From positions 1,183,501 through 1,247,500 of the forward strand of contig JAYKKM010000260.1 of the NCBI GenBank assembly GCA_035772405.1: DNA of 64,000 nt. The letters are read 5' to 3'. Below are positions 29,001 through 38,646 of this stretch, piece after piece (position 1 is the first letter of the stretch; each line of letters opens with the position of its first letter). Under the pieces are notes generated by a model. That model ran no database searches. It was not told where the DNA came from and saw nothing but the letters and a program-made list of their open reading frames with translations. The DNA is from Chrysogorgia sp. JL179-B06 (taxonomy: Eukaryota; Cnidaria; Anthozoa; Scleralcyonacea; Chrysogorgiidae). The position numbers were made by a program, and so were the translations under genes.

Positions 29001-29615
29001 CTAAATAGACCTGCATATGTGGGTATGTGCATACTAGAGTTGAGTAAAACGCTGATGTACAATTTTCACTACAATTATATTATGAAAAAGTACTCTAGCG
29101 ACACCTGTAGATTGCACTTCACTGACACTGACAGTCTGTTGTACTCAATCAAAACTGACGACGTTTATTCCGACTTTATGATGGAGTGCGAAAAGTTCGA
29201 CAATAGCGACTATCCCGCAGACAGCCCATTCTTTTTTAGAGAGAATAAGAAAGTTATTGGGAAGATGAAGGACGAGTGCGCTGGAACGCCAATTGTTGAG
29301 TTCGTCGGGTTGCGCAGTAAAATGTACAGCTATTTGAAAGAGGGTGGAGGCGGCGGGAAAACCGCTAAAGGTATTAGAAAGAATATAATTAAAAAAGTGA
29401 TCAGACACGAAGATTACAAAAGTGTGTTACTTGAGCAGAAACAATTGCGACACACAATGAAGACCATTAGAAGTGTCAAACATCAGCTCGGTAGTTACGA
29501 AATTAATAAAGTGTCGCTATCCTGTTTTGATGATAAACGATACCTTTTAGAAAATGGTATTGACTCCTACGCGTATGGTCACAAAAACATTGAAGTGAGA
29601 GGCAACAAACGCTGA
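26025..29615 (+). CDS. polB: Protein-primed family B DNA polymerase
   Basis: A 1196-aa intact enzyme that would replicate the linear element from protein-capped ends. In order: N-terminal region with SEGSGWTIDKIDAHYVN (about 155-171), a C2HC zinc finger (about 324-346), exonuclease motif I YADFEA (about 380-385), an inserted endonuclease-VII-like zinc motif (about 480-513, DHCHVSGKYRGSAH), Exo II NLRGYDSHF (about 527), Exo III YLKSDVLLLADVF (about 670), Pol A YLDANNLYG (about 768), Pol B KLMNNSVFGK (about 932), Pol C TDTDSLLYS (about 1033) and KMYSY (about 1098). The last codons lie within the right TIR. Confidence 0.96.
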   Translation: MSQTVKNPLTKRRAHKTSAAVVNSLTDEATNVHGFFRDQEGQPVVEDHAPSTHLLDRALRGFTRSYGVEVIDDRDINQVSGSRSAVTNLLRRELGETNGMKVVETVKVTFEKVLERDKTTYKTAYFNSETFVVINEHDIEGVANRGSEQILTRIAGWLSEGSGWTIDKIDAHYVNVAIYRPLHGSSYIALPKELRNSMKGLVNVNNGDDNECFRWCHLAHKFPVGKNSDRTSKYVKHVSELNYDGIDFPVALKDYNKIEKANEISINVFGYENKQPFPVYVSKEAYPDHMDLLLITADSNKHYVYIRDFNKFMHRQTKHEARKHFCRYCLQCFTRADVLERHVEVCLVINGKQAIKMPQKGAKVKYENFSRQLNVPFVVYADFEAITQKVHTTKLSSECSYTNAYQRHVDCGYGYKLVCCYDNEYSKPVKVYRGENAVNKFIGEMLEIVEYCKETSESHFNKEMILTDADKKNFDEAKSCHICSVEYTGADVRVRDHCHVSGKYRGSAHRDCNVNFKLTDKIPVIFHNLRGYDSHFIMQEIGKFGQDINVIPNNMEKYMAFMLGKNLVFLDSFQFMSSGLDNLVRNLPRDAFKYTSEAFHDEGLALMTRKGVYPYNYMDSFEKFDERELPSKKDFYSILNDEHITEEMYERAIDVWDYFDVESMGGYHDLYLKSDVLLLADVFENFRKTCHREYKLDPCHYFTSPGLAWDAMLKMTGVELELLSDIDMFQFVELGMRGGVSYICNRHGVANNKYMEGYDKEQESKYLMYLDANNLYGWAMSRSLPTGGFKWLTEKEIEKVNLHDYHNNSKKGLLLEVDLEYPDHLHDLHNDYPLAPEKMEITVDMLSEYCTKIKNKFNVSVGGVKKLVTNLMDKKKYVCHYGNLQLYMDLGLKIKKVHRVLQFDQSKWLGKYIDFNTVKRTAAKNTFEKDFFKLMNNSVFGKTMENLRKRVDVRLVTTAEKFKKLVSKLTFVSCKIFSENLVAVHKVKETLTLNRPAYVGMCILELSKTLMYNFHYNYIMKKYSSDTCRLHFTDTDSLLYSIKTDDVYSDFMMECEKFDNSDYPADSPFFFRENKKVIGKMKDECAGTPIVEFVGLRSKMYSYLKEGGGGGKTAKGIRKNIIKKVIRHEDYKSVLLEQKQLRHTMKTIRSVKHQLGSYEINKVSLSCFDDKRYLLENGIDSYAYGHKNIEVRGNKR

Positions 29616-30876
29616 AAATAGTGAACAAACGGACTAATCTATTATTAACAGGTGGCAATTTTATCACGCGTGAGACACTTTTACGACACACAAATTTGTA
29701 AAAGTGTTTAAACGACTATTTTTTAAATGTGATTTGACAAATTTGTGAAAATGTTGAAACGACACTTTCTATTTTTTAAATGTGATTTAACAAATTTGTG
29801 AAAATGTTGAGACGATTATTTTTTAAATGTGATTTGACAAATTTGTGAAAATGTTGAAACGACTATTTTTTTAAATATGATTTGACAAATTTGTGAAAAT
29901 GTTTAAACGACTATTTTTTAAATGTGATTTGACAAATTTGTGAAAATGTTGAAACGACACTTTCTATTTTTTAAATACGATTTAACAAATTTGTGAAAAT
30001 GTTGAAACGACTATTTTTTAAAATGTGATTTAACAAATTTGTGAAAATGTTGAAACGACTATTTTTTAAAATGTGATTTGACAAATTTGTGAAAATGTTG
30101 AAACGATTATTTTTTAAATGTGACTGAAAATTTTGAAACGACTATTTTTAAACGTGACTGAAAATGTTGAAGCGACTATTTTTAAACGTGACTGAAATGT
30201 GATTTGGTACAAATTCAGTATTGTTTCACGAGTCTCGCGCGCGTTTGACACTAATCGGTGGAGAGTGTGGGGAGGGGTGTGTTAAGCCTAATTAACGACT
30301 GCTGTAGTAGTATAGAACATGGCGGTGCGAGCTTATTCGACGTTATCCACAAGTGTGGGCACCGTGGCATCGCTAATTTTTGCGCTAAATCGCGATTTGG
30401 CGTAAAAATTAACGTTGCTGTGGCACTCGCATTTGTGGTTGGCGACGCTGAGCTCGCACCGCCATGTTCTATACTATCCATTTGGATAAACATCACCACT
30501 AGAATCAAAATCTAGTGGTTTTTTTCGCGTGTGAATTTGTGAGACAGTAGCAGAACGTGTTGGTGGTTTGTTGAAAATGTTGAAATGACACTTTCTACTT
30601 TTTTAAATATGGCTAAAGTAGCGTAAAGTCTAGCGAAAGTTGTGATTTTTTTAGTATTTGGCATCAATTGAGTAGAAAACGTGGGAGGGGTGTCTAGATT
30701 GACTAACGATTACCATAATAGCACAGAGAGTGAGGCTGTGAGCTCACCAATGTCGATTGTAAAACATAAATACCAAAACATTGCCGAGTTGTGGCTCGGT
30801 ACAAGTTTGGTGATGTTTTGGCGTTTAAATTACGGTTGGCGTCGACTGAGCTCGCACCGCCATGTACTATACTACT
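29599..30876 (-). repeat. Right terminal inverted repeat
   Basis: Inverted copy of 11406-12712, differing by scattered substitutions and by lacking the extra 28 bp near the inner edge. It contains the mirror images of the subterminal repeat array and of the nested terminal copies, and ends CTATACTACT before the target duplication. Confidence 0.93.
29690..30210 (-). repeat. Subterminal tandem repeats, right arm
   Basis: Mirror copy of the left array, about eleven units around ACAAATTTGTGAAAATGTTG and TTTTTTAAATGTGATTT. Unit order and unit variants match the left arm. Confidence 0.8.
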
Positions 30877-30882
30877 CTGTTT
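30877..30882. repeat. Right target-site duplication CTGTTT
   Basis: Identical to 11400-11405; it marks the right boundary of the Polinton insertion. Confidence 0.95.
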
Positions 30883-31720
30883 TACTAGAAATATTGCATT
30901 AGAAGACGTGCCCGGAGAAAGTGTGTAATTTATGCTTGCAAAGTGTGACGGGATGAAAAATTCTCTGTGAAACTAGGGATTGTTTTCATGATTCTACAAC
31001 ACAAAAATAATAATACGATTGAACGACAAGGTTAACGACAGGCTTTAAACACATAACTTTTAACTTAAGCTTATATGCAAATACACAACATTATGAGGGC
31101 TTCAATAATTGGAATGTTTACATCTATGAAACTCGTTTAAGACGTTGAATCTATAAAACACTGATGAAATGCAACATAAATGAGAACTATAAAGTGAAAA
31201 ATATAAGCATATATTTCATACTCACATCAGTATATATTTCATACTCACATCAGTACACTCGCTTGAAAATATCTTCAGTCTTCATGCCACAACTCTGTCA
31301 ATGTCTATAGGACATACAGTATACAGGACCGAAATCCGAGAATAGGTCGCCTGAATACAAAACTTGAATATATCCTGTTTCACTGCCGAGTTACATAACA
31401 ATCTGAGTTAAATCTCTCAAAGACCTGCTCGATAGCTAGTCAAAACAAGCAATGTGAAATTAGCACAAGCAGACTAATCTAGATAGAAATTGCATCTCTA
31501 CAGGGAATTTTTACGAAAATTGCATGACTGTGGGAAGTACACACAATTTTCCAGGCTCTGGTAAATATGACTGTGCCAAAGTTAAAAGCAGAAAAGACAT
31601 GCATGAAAACAACACGACTCCTCGTGGGATGTTCCATCGATAATTGTGCATAGCATGAACAGAGAAAACACAAGATATTTCATTGTTATAAGTGGGAAGA
31701 TGCTTATGTGTTTCTCATTT
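30883..31720. other. Non-coding right flank of the Polinton
   Basis: AT-rich; no gene or clear repeat was recognised apart from a short duplicated segment ATATATTTCATACTCACATCAG near 31208-31252. Confidence 0.4.
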
Positions 31721-33185
31721 CTAGTCAAAGGAAGTTAATCTGGCAAGCAAGATTTTACATAATATAATGAGCAACTTATGCCCGCCTGGCTTCCTGTGGG
31801 TGGGGAATTTTGTTGACCGTCTGGTCCTGCAGGTGTCCCGGGGGTGATCCCAATCATTGTCATGTCTTGTACAAAATGCCGCTAACATATCTTGTAGAGT
31901 TCTGTTTTGTCTCTCTACTAGCCCGTCACATTGAGGGTGATATGCCGTTGTTCTGGTCTTTGTAATTCCCATTACATCGCACACTTCATGCATTAACGTG
32001 CTTTCGAAATTGGCTCCCTGATCGGAGTGCAAGACAACTGGGGGGCCGAAACGACTGAAAACTCTATCGACGAGGATTTTTGCGACAGTTGATGCCTTTT
32101 GATCCGCTGTAGGAAAAGCTTCACACCATTTTGTGAAGTGATCCATTAAAACTAAAATGTGCTTGTTACCACGATTTGTCTCCGGTAAGGGACCCATATA
32201 ATCTACAGCCCAAAATGTAAATGGTTCGCTAACTTCTAAGCTTTGCAGTGGAGCTGTGCCATTGTTGGCAGCTAGTGCTGGTGTTTTCCTTTTAACGCAA
32301 ATGTCACATTGACGAATGTAGTTTTCAACAGATTTCTGCATGTTGGGCCAAAAGAAACGTTTCCGAATGCGATCTAATGTTCTTGTAACCCCTAAGTGTC
32401 CGGTAAATGGGCTATCGTGAGTACCTTTGTGTATTTCTGTTTCTAAAACCTTTAGCACGACTATGGCTGGATCCGGATGTGTACAGTTTTTGGGTTTTTG
32501 TGACTTATAAAGTAACCCATCTCAACAAAAAGTTTGTCGTAATGATGCCAAAATGCTGCTAAGTTACGATCATGTCGCCATGCTGCTAGTTCATGTTTTG
32601 CTGTACGGCTTGTTTTCATTTGGATAAGTTTCGAAATATTCGGGTCGTCTTGCTGGGCTTTCCTTAAGTTTTTTGTCGGATTAAGTGTTATTGCACAATT
32701 ACTAATATCTGTGGCAGGGTAATGTAAGGTAGATGTGATATTCGTAGCCATTTCGCTTTCTGTCAATGTGTTCTCATTAGACGGACCATGTGCTGCAAGG
32801 CGAGAAAGTGCATCAGCATTATTGTGGAGTTTTCCTGGTTTATGAATGATGGAATATTGAAATGCTTGTAGTTCCCATTACCCACCGCTCTAATCGTCCT
32901 TTGAGATGCATGCTATTTAGCCATTTTAGTGCGCTATGGTCCGTTATCACTGTAAAAGGCCGGCCTAGTAAATACGCTCGAAAGGTGCGAATACCAAATG
33001 ACCACGAACGCTTCTTTTTCTGTTGTGCAATACTTACGCTCTCGACCAGATAACATTTTAGATGCATACGCAATGGGCCGCTCTACGCCACTGTCATCAA
33101 GCTGTGATAATACTGCGCCTAATCCTCCGAGGCATCGGTTTGCAGGAGGAATTCTCTGTCAAATTTAGGATGAACTAAAACCGGC
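31721..33185 (-). pseudogene. Ty3/gypsy retrotransposon: RNase H and integrase
   Basis: Reading leftward: start of the RNase H region ([15 protein letters not shown] near 33170), RNase H proper (33073-32840, with [12 protein letters not shown]), a connecting segment (32766-32461) and integrase (32458-31721). The integrase has the HHCC finger (GHLGVTRT and QCDICVKRK), the core AVDYMGPLP and HSDQGANFES, and YHPQCDGLVERQNRTL with the catalytic Glu. Frames change at about 32460 and in 32766-32840, so it is inactive. RT is missing; the sequence breaks at about 33185, where a head-to-head gag-protease piece begins. Confidence 0.85.
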
Positions 33186-33271
33186 GACTTGACCCTACAC
33201 CAACCAGCGCGAGCACAGCAACACAAAAGCAGACGACGGACATCGACTGACTCATTGGTTTAGTCACCGAA

Positions 33272-33989
33272 ATGGCTACCCGACAGAAAGTGCTGGAACA
33301 TCAAGTGGTCACTTCCCAACAGTTTTACGCTGCAGCGATTAAGCAACAAGAACGCCCACGACAGAAAGTTATTGTTTTCGATGTGGAAAACAAGGCCACA
33401 TTGCTTGTTAGTGCCGCAGCTCAAGCCAACGCCAAGATCGATCCAACGTGCAGTGCTACTACTGCAGAAAGTACGGCCACTATGCCCGTGAATGTGGGAA
33501 TTCTGCACCTTTAAACTTCCAAGGGGCGTCGCGAGGAACCACAGGGCGGTAGACAGCCCCGAGAAAAGTAAGAACTGTGTCGATATTAATAATACTAGTA
33601 ATGTTTCTAATGACAGTTTGCCTGAACACCCATTTGTTGCATGTCGCATTGACGGTATACCTGTAAATGCTTTGTTGGATACTGGATCAATGAAGTCTTT
33701 TGTTAGTGATAAAGTGCATAATATATTAGATTTTGACGGTGTTCGATTAGATAAATCACAACCACAACGTTGTACCTCGATCACAGGAGCGGATTTAAAT
33801 ATTGTAGGGAACATATCTACAAGGGTAACCTTTCCACGTTCTAAACTTAACTATCATAGTTCATTTCTTGTAAGTAGTAATATACCCTACGATTGTGTTT
33901 TGGGATGGGATTTTATTACGCAGCACAAATTAAGTGTTCAAGGGGATTTCTTGGGAGGACGAAGTCGTTATCAGTGCGCGTACTCGTAG
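33272..33989 (+). pseudogene. Ty3/gypsy retrotransposon: gag zinc knuckles and protease
   Basis: One frame at about 33370-33510 encodes two CCHC knuckles (CFRCGKQGHIAC, then a stop within the first knuckle, and CYYCRKYGHYAREC). The next frame (33570-33989) encodes an aspartic protease with the catalytic LLDTGS motif, followed by SFVSDKV and CVLGWDF. It lies opposite in strand to the integrase half. Decay is shown by the internal stop and frame change. Confidence 0.75.
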
Positions 33990-35382
33990 AAACGCAGGCA
34001 GTTTCTTAATCTTCGCTTCGTCTTCCCAACCATTTGCTAAAGCGCATCAAACTCTCTTAACCATGCCGCTATATAGTCTGTCGAATTTTGATGGAAGGAT
34101 GGTTGCCATTGTTGATTCTTTTCGATTTTACTGCTGCCACCAGATGTAACGTAGCCAAACACAGTAAATATCACAACTCCATTTAAGTCTGATTGTTTAA
34201 TCTGTTTATCTCATAATACAGGTGCGAGTGCAACCTTCCCTCTCTGTGCGCGCTCAATCTGCCCTTTCCTTATGAGCCCCTCTGTTTTATATTATCCTAT
34301 TTACATAAGACACCATACCATGTTACAGGCAGATGAAGCATGTGCAGGGGGCCCTGGCACATTTTCAGATGCAGCACATCTGCCCCCTACCTTGTTGACA
34401 ACTCTTGTGTTGTATTAAACCGTTCTCAACATTTATTCACAATATAGTAGTTAATGAACATGTATACTATTAAACAGATGTAACTTCAACAGTTCCATAA
34501 AAATGAAGTTGAACATAAAGATAAAACAGTTGTATAACATAGTTCTCTGTACAAGGCTTGCATAAAAATGCAGTTCAATATGAACACAAAACAGTTGATG
34601 TACATGTATAGTAATAGCAAATTAAGTTAATCAGAATTTGTTTCTGATGTGGACACGGATGTGAATTCTTCTGCATGCTCAATATCTGTTATCTTGTTAT
34701 CTACATATGTGATATTGAATGATTTGCCATATTCAACAATAAAGAAGACCATGTATTCTTCTGATGTGGTATATTTAAGATCGATCATTGCTTCCCAGAT
34801 GCTGATCAGCATGAACACAATGGCTCTTGTGAGAAACAATGAACTCACACCAATATACCTAAATAGAAAGTAAACTGTATTCACAAACAAAACAATTTGA
34901 TAATTGATGATAGTTTATCTGGAAATAAATTGCAGATGACATCTTGTAAATTTCTACCTAACAGCTCAGCCATGCGAGCCTTTTTAAAGGACAAAAGTAC
35001 AGAGAACTATCTTAGTCGTCTTACCTCGACAACAGAATATCTCCTCACTGAAATGAATTGAAATTCGCGACAGCAACAAAGGCAGAAGAGATCGTTCGAA
35101 AACTTCGTTCACTGTTGGCATAGCTCACTAACCTCGTTGCTTTACAAGTTCAGAAAATACCATGTTCGTGGTGGCGTTGACAAGTTCCGAACATTAATTC
35201 CGTACAACTTCTGGAGTATGGATAGCAACTTGAACTTACATCACAAAACGTCACAAAACTGAACATCCATCCGACATCCATCCGACTGACATCCAAAATT
35301 TTTACAGATCGAGATCTCGTTGACTATACATAGCTCGGTAAAGAGGTCTGGGCATGAGTCAAGTCAAGATGAGTGTGCTGCC
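33990..35382. other. Non-coding stretch
   Basis: No supported gene. A direct duplication is seen at about 34495-34612, where AAAAATG(A/C)AGTT(G/C)AA and AAAACAGTTG recur with a spacing of about 65 bp. Confidence 0.4.
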
Positions 35383-35408
35383 TACGGCTACGGTGGCCCC
35401 TATCGGCA

Positions 35409-35660
35409 ATGCACGATACAAAATTAGCTGTGCACAACACAAAATTAGCTGTGCACAACACAAAATTAGCTGTGCACAACACAAAATTAGCTGTGCACAA
35501 CACAAAATTAGCTGTGCACAATACAAAATTAGCTGTGCACAACACAAAATTAGCTGTGCACAACACAAAATTAGCTGTGCACAATACAGAACTATTTGTT
35601 GTGCACAACACAAAATTAGCTGTGCACAACACAAAATTAGGCGCCGTGCACAATACAGAA
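35409..35660 (+). repeat. 21-bp minisatellite, left arm
   Basis: About eleven units of ACAAAATTAGCTGTGCACAAC with minor variants (ATAC, AGAACTATTTGT). Because 21 is a multiple of 3, every frame stays open through it, so the open frames here are not genes. TGTGCACA is palindromic. Confidence 0.9.
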
Positions 35661-35735
35661 TTATAACCGCTCACATTTGGAGACCGCAGTCAGTTATCAA
35701 CAAGCAGCGTGCATAGGTTCGCAAATTATGTGGTC

Positions 35736-36029
35736 ATGTACTGTGCATTTTGTGGACACAATCTGACAGAAAGCACTGTCTATTGCACGAAGTGCGGGAA
35801 GGGAAAAGTCAACAGCGATAACAACGATGAGATTAAAAATCCGCCTTCAGCGCCAACAACAAGCTCCGGACGAGGCTCTGGATCAGCTGGTTTTGCGTCA
35901 GCGTCTGGCAAAAGATGTCTTTCCTTTGAGAGCTTTTACGCTAAGAAAAGCAATGATAGGTTGTCGCATTTTAAAATCAAGAAAACATCAGGTAAAAACG
36001 CTCTGACGAACCAAGAGATACTTTTATAA
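35736..36029 (+). CDS. N-terminal zinc-ribbon part of the HECT protein
   Basis: 97 codons from ATG. It starts MYCAFCGHNL with a second CTKCGKG, a four-cysteine zinc ribbon, followed by a Ser/Gly-rich linker and SFESFYAKKSNDRLSHFK. It ends at TAA 11 bp before the HECT ATG. The HECT frame is itself open upstream of that ATG as far as about 35992, with protein-like sequence, so the two parts probably form one protein separated by a one-base frame change or by a splice. Confidence 0.55.
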   Translation: MYCAFCGHNLTESTVYCTKCGKGKVNSDNNDEIKNPPSAPTTSSGRGSGSAGFASASGKRCLSFESFYAKKSNDRLSHFKIKKTSGKNALTNQEILL

Positions 36030-36040
36030 ACGTTGGTATT

Positions 36041-37807
36041 ATGAAGAACGACAAAGGTGAAGCTAAGCTGATGAGGGGAAAGACATTACCACTAAAGGTA
36101 AACAAAGACATCGAATACGACGAATTTCTTGAAGCAGCTTTGGTTAAACGTGTAGCTTATGATCGGTCATTTGACAGAACGTTGTCGTGGTTGTTAGTTT
36201 ATCCAGATGGAAAACTTGCAAGAACATTACCAGGATGCAACGAACATTTTACACTGAGGAAATATAAAGAAGATATTGGAAAGCCATACTCTAGACTAAC
36301 TTTTTTCCTTTGTTCTTTGTTATCTACTGGTGAAGAAAGTGACAAACCTGACTTAACTTGTGATGATTTTTTCTATGATGACTATGAACCAATACCTATT
36401 GATATGCTTGAAGAAATTCTTCCAGGTGAAGTATTGGATGAATTTTCCTGTAGTAATATTGATGGGACCTCCTGTACCAATGTATCCTCGACCAATCATT
36501 CATCTTTGCAAGCAATTGAATCCTTGACCAGTACTCATTCTATGTCAAATGTGATGCAGGTTGTTGACAATAATGGTGGTATTAGTTCTCCCACAGTAAT
36601 TGATGATGCTAGTCTTAGAGACGTACTAAAATCCAAGTTGCAGACAATTTTATCGGTAAAGGCTTCTGATCGCCTCAAATTAGTTGTACGAAGAAGACGA
36701 ATTTGGTCAGACACAATGGAAAAGCTTGCTTTATTCTTCTGTCCAAATGGAAGTGCATTGCCAGACGAAGCTGATGTTACATTCCACCCTTTGAAATGTT
36801 CTCTCGATGTGAAATTTATTGGTGAAGAAGGTATTGATCAAGGTGGCCTTACAAGAGACTTTTTCTCATCTGTCTTTGAAGCTGGCCTTACACATGTGAT
36901 GCAAGGCAACCCTGAAAAAGAATACTTTACCTTGCAACACAATTGTCTGGCACTCGAGTCCAAGGAATATTTTTTTTATGGTGTGTTGGTTGGTCTAGCA
37001 CTTTTACATGGTTGTCCTGGTCCTCGAAAATGGACTCCAACTCTTGCTAGATATATTTTGAAAATGGATATGGAAGAATCATCAACAGACGAAGTACCTG
37101 ACCACGAGGTTCGAAAAAAGCTTTGTTGCTTATCCAAATGTGAGTCAGAAGAACAATTAAATGAACTTTTGTTGGACTTTCCAGAACGATTTGATGCTGG
37201 ATATGCAAAAGGCCACGTTTCTTTGACAGAGAAGCATATATTTGTCACAAAGATCATCCGACACTTTGTCATTAGTGTTTGTCTAGAAGAGATTCAACAA
37301 CTTGAAGGTTTAAACAAAGTTGGAGTGCTTTCATTGTTGGAAAGATTCAAAGATGATGCTATCAAGGAGTTGATTCCATCAACTGACCTTTTAGCATCAG
37401 CTATTATGGATTTCTGGTGTGTGGAATATTCTCCTGAAGGTTCTAACAAGAGAGTAACAGAAGAAGATATTGTCTACAACTTTTCCTTTTTCCTTGATGA
37501 AGTTGCCCAGGGTAAAGTGAATGGTATACAAGTTCATGACATTGAGTCAGGTCAACTTGTCAATTCAAGTATTTCTCTTCATGATGTTTTGCAGTTTTTG
37601 ACAGGGGCAAGGTATTTCTGTCAATCTCTGTCAAATGCAAGTCTGGAATTTGATCATGAAGCAGCTAATGGACGGCGGGTAGATGTTAGTACATGCTCAT
37701 TAACCCTAAAGTTTCCTTGTAATTCAAGGTATACAGGATCTTCCAAAGATTTTGTCAAGAACTTTTCAGAAGACATTATTTGTTCACCAGGATTTGGAAA
37801 GGCATAA
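36041..37807 (+). CDS. HECT-domain E3 ubiquitin ligase of the transposon
   Basis: A 588-codon frame. The N-terminal part has a ubiquitin-like-looking segment (GKTLPLKVNKDI to PYSRLTFFLC, about 14-105). HECT proper begins near 208 with KLVVRRRRIWSD, then VKFIGEEGIDQGGLTRDFFS and GVLVGLALLHG. The catalytic cysteine lies in VSTCSLTLKFP (C552). HECT enzymes pass ubiquitin from E2 to substrate through this cysteine. Its presence between the transposon ends suggests the element brought it along, perhaps to modify host factors. The frame is intact after the N-terminal break. Confidence 0.8.
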   Translation: MKNDKGEAKLMRGKTLPLKVNKDIEYDEFLEAALVKRVAYDRSFDRTLSWLLVYPDGKLARTLPGCNEHFTLRKYKEDIGKPYSRLTFFLCSLLSTGEESDKPDLTCDDFFYDDYEPIPIDMLEEILPGEVLDEFSCSNIDGTSCTNVSSTNHSSLQAIESLTSTHSMSNVMQVVDNNGGISSPTVIDDASLRDVLKSKLQTILSVKASDRLKLVVRRRRIWSDTMEKLALFFCPNGSALPDEADVTFHPLKCSLDVKFIGEEGIDQGGLTRDFFSSVFEAGLTHVMQGNPEKEYFTLQHNCLALESKEYFFYGVLVGLALLHGCPGPRKWTPTLARYILKMDMEESSTDEVPDHEVRKKLCCLSKCESEEQLNELLLDFPERFDAGYAKGHVSLTEKHIFVTKIIRHFVISVCLEEIQQLEGLNKVGVLSLLERFKDDAIKELIPSTDLLASAIMDFWCVEYSPEGSNKRVTEEDIVYNFSFFLDEVAQGKVNGIQVHDIESGQLVNSSISLHDVLQFLTGARYFCQSLSNASLEFDHEAANGRRVDVSTCSLTLKFPCNSRYTGSSKDFVKNFSEDIICSPGFGKA

Positions 37808-37809
37808 AC

Positions 37810-38646
37810 TGTCTAAAGTACAGTATTTGTTGATATAAAGATTACATAAGATACCGACTATAGCCATAGGTGATTATAATACACACTGTACAATATATAC
37901 ATATTCTGTACTTGTTATTTTACATTGTTTTTGTTATCCTGCATTATACTTCATTATACTCAATTATAGTTGTAAACTGCAGGAAAAGATTTTGATAGTT
38001 TATATTATACAGTAAATGTTTTGAAAATAGACCACTTTCATAATGGCTGTCATTTTAAACATTCTTTTATGTGCATATAAATTAGTATTTATAACCTTGT
38101 TGGGGAGCAAAGATTATTTTTAATTGCTGAAATCCAAACGAGGCCTTAAAGGCTAATTTAGATGCACATAAAGTAATATATAAATTGTTCACCATTATGA
38201 CAGAGGTCTATTTGGCCAGTTTTTGGCATCTTATTCCATTTTCAATTAACATTTTGTAGCTTTTTACATATACAGTGTTTACATGTAAAAGGCAGACTTA
38301 AAGTTTGAAGAGGTAGCTATTAAAATTTCTATGTGTACAGTATCCAGTGGTGCCTTTGGTGATGGTAATATATATATTGGGTTTTTTTTTGGGGGGGTGA
38401 GTAATAGTGACATCCCTGGGTTGGCCTGCCCACTGGGAGAAGCAGTTAAAGCAAATACAGTAATATCATTTTTATTTCTATTATGAAATGCAACTGTAAC
38501 TCTTGAAAGTAAAACTAGTCTTATTGTTATTCCCAAAGGGAATAACTGAGCAACAAAGCATTTGATTTGTTTATTCAAAGTGGATTTTTTTGCTTAATAA
38601 ATTTAATGGCTGATAAGTTATTTTATGGAATAATTAATAATAAACA
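37810..38646. other. Spacer between convergent transposon genes
   Basis: AT-rich 3' untranslated spacer between the HECT and transposase genes. An inverted relation is visible between TAGTTTATATTATACAGTAA-type and other AT segments, but nothing convincing. A long T/G run (TTTTTTTTTGGGGGGG) occurs near 38382-38398. Confidence 0.4.

Larger units (their letters stand above)
11406..30876. mobile_element. Complete Polinton/Maverick (adintovirus-like) element
   Basis: A 19,471-bp element with near-identical TIRs of about 1.3 kb that begin AGTAGTATAG and end in its complement, flanked by a perfect 6-bp target duplication. It encodes the hallmark Polinton set: protein-primed family B DNA polymerase, retrovirus-like integrase with chromodomain, packaging ATPase and a probable capsid protein. 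It also carries about 17 accessory or virion genes. Core frames are uninterrupted. Two interruptions are visible, at 15845-15890 and at the TGA at 25775. No adenain-like protease was found. Polintons are considered integrated relatives of adintoviruses; whether this copy makes particles is unknown. Confidence 0.95.

Noticed and set aside
34627..34890. 87-aa leftward frame with hydrophobic N-terminus
   Set aside because: AT-rich chance frame; no family, no promoter or splice context, and neighbouring sequence is duplicated non-coding DNA.
35354..35716. Long open frames on both strands through the 21-bp repeat
   Set aside because: The unit length is a multiple of three and has no stop in any frame, so open frames are automatic. 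The peptides are pure repeats and the same happens at 39938-40385.
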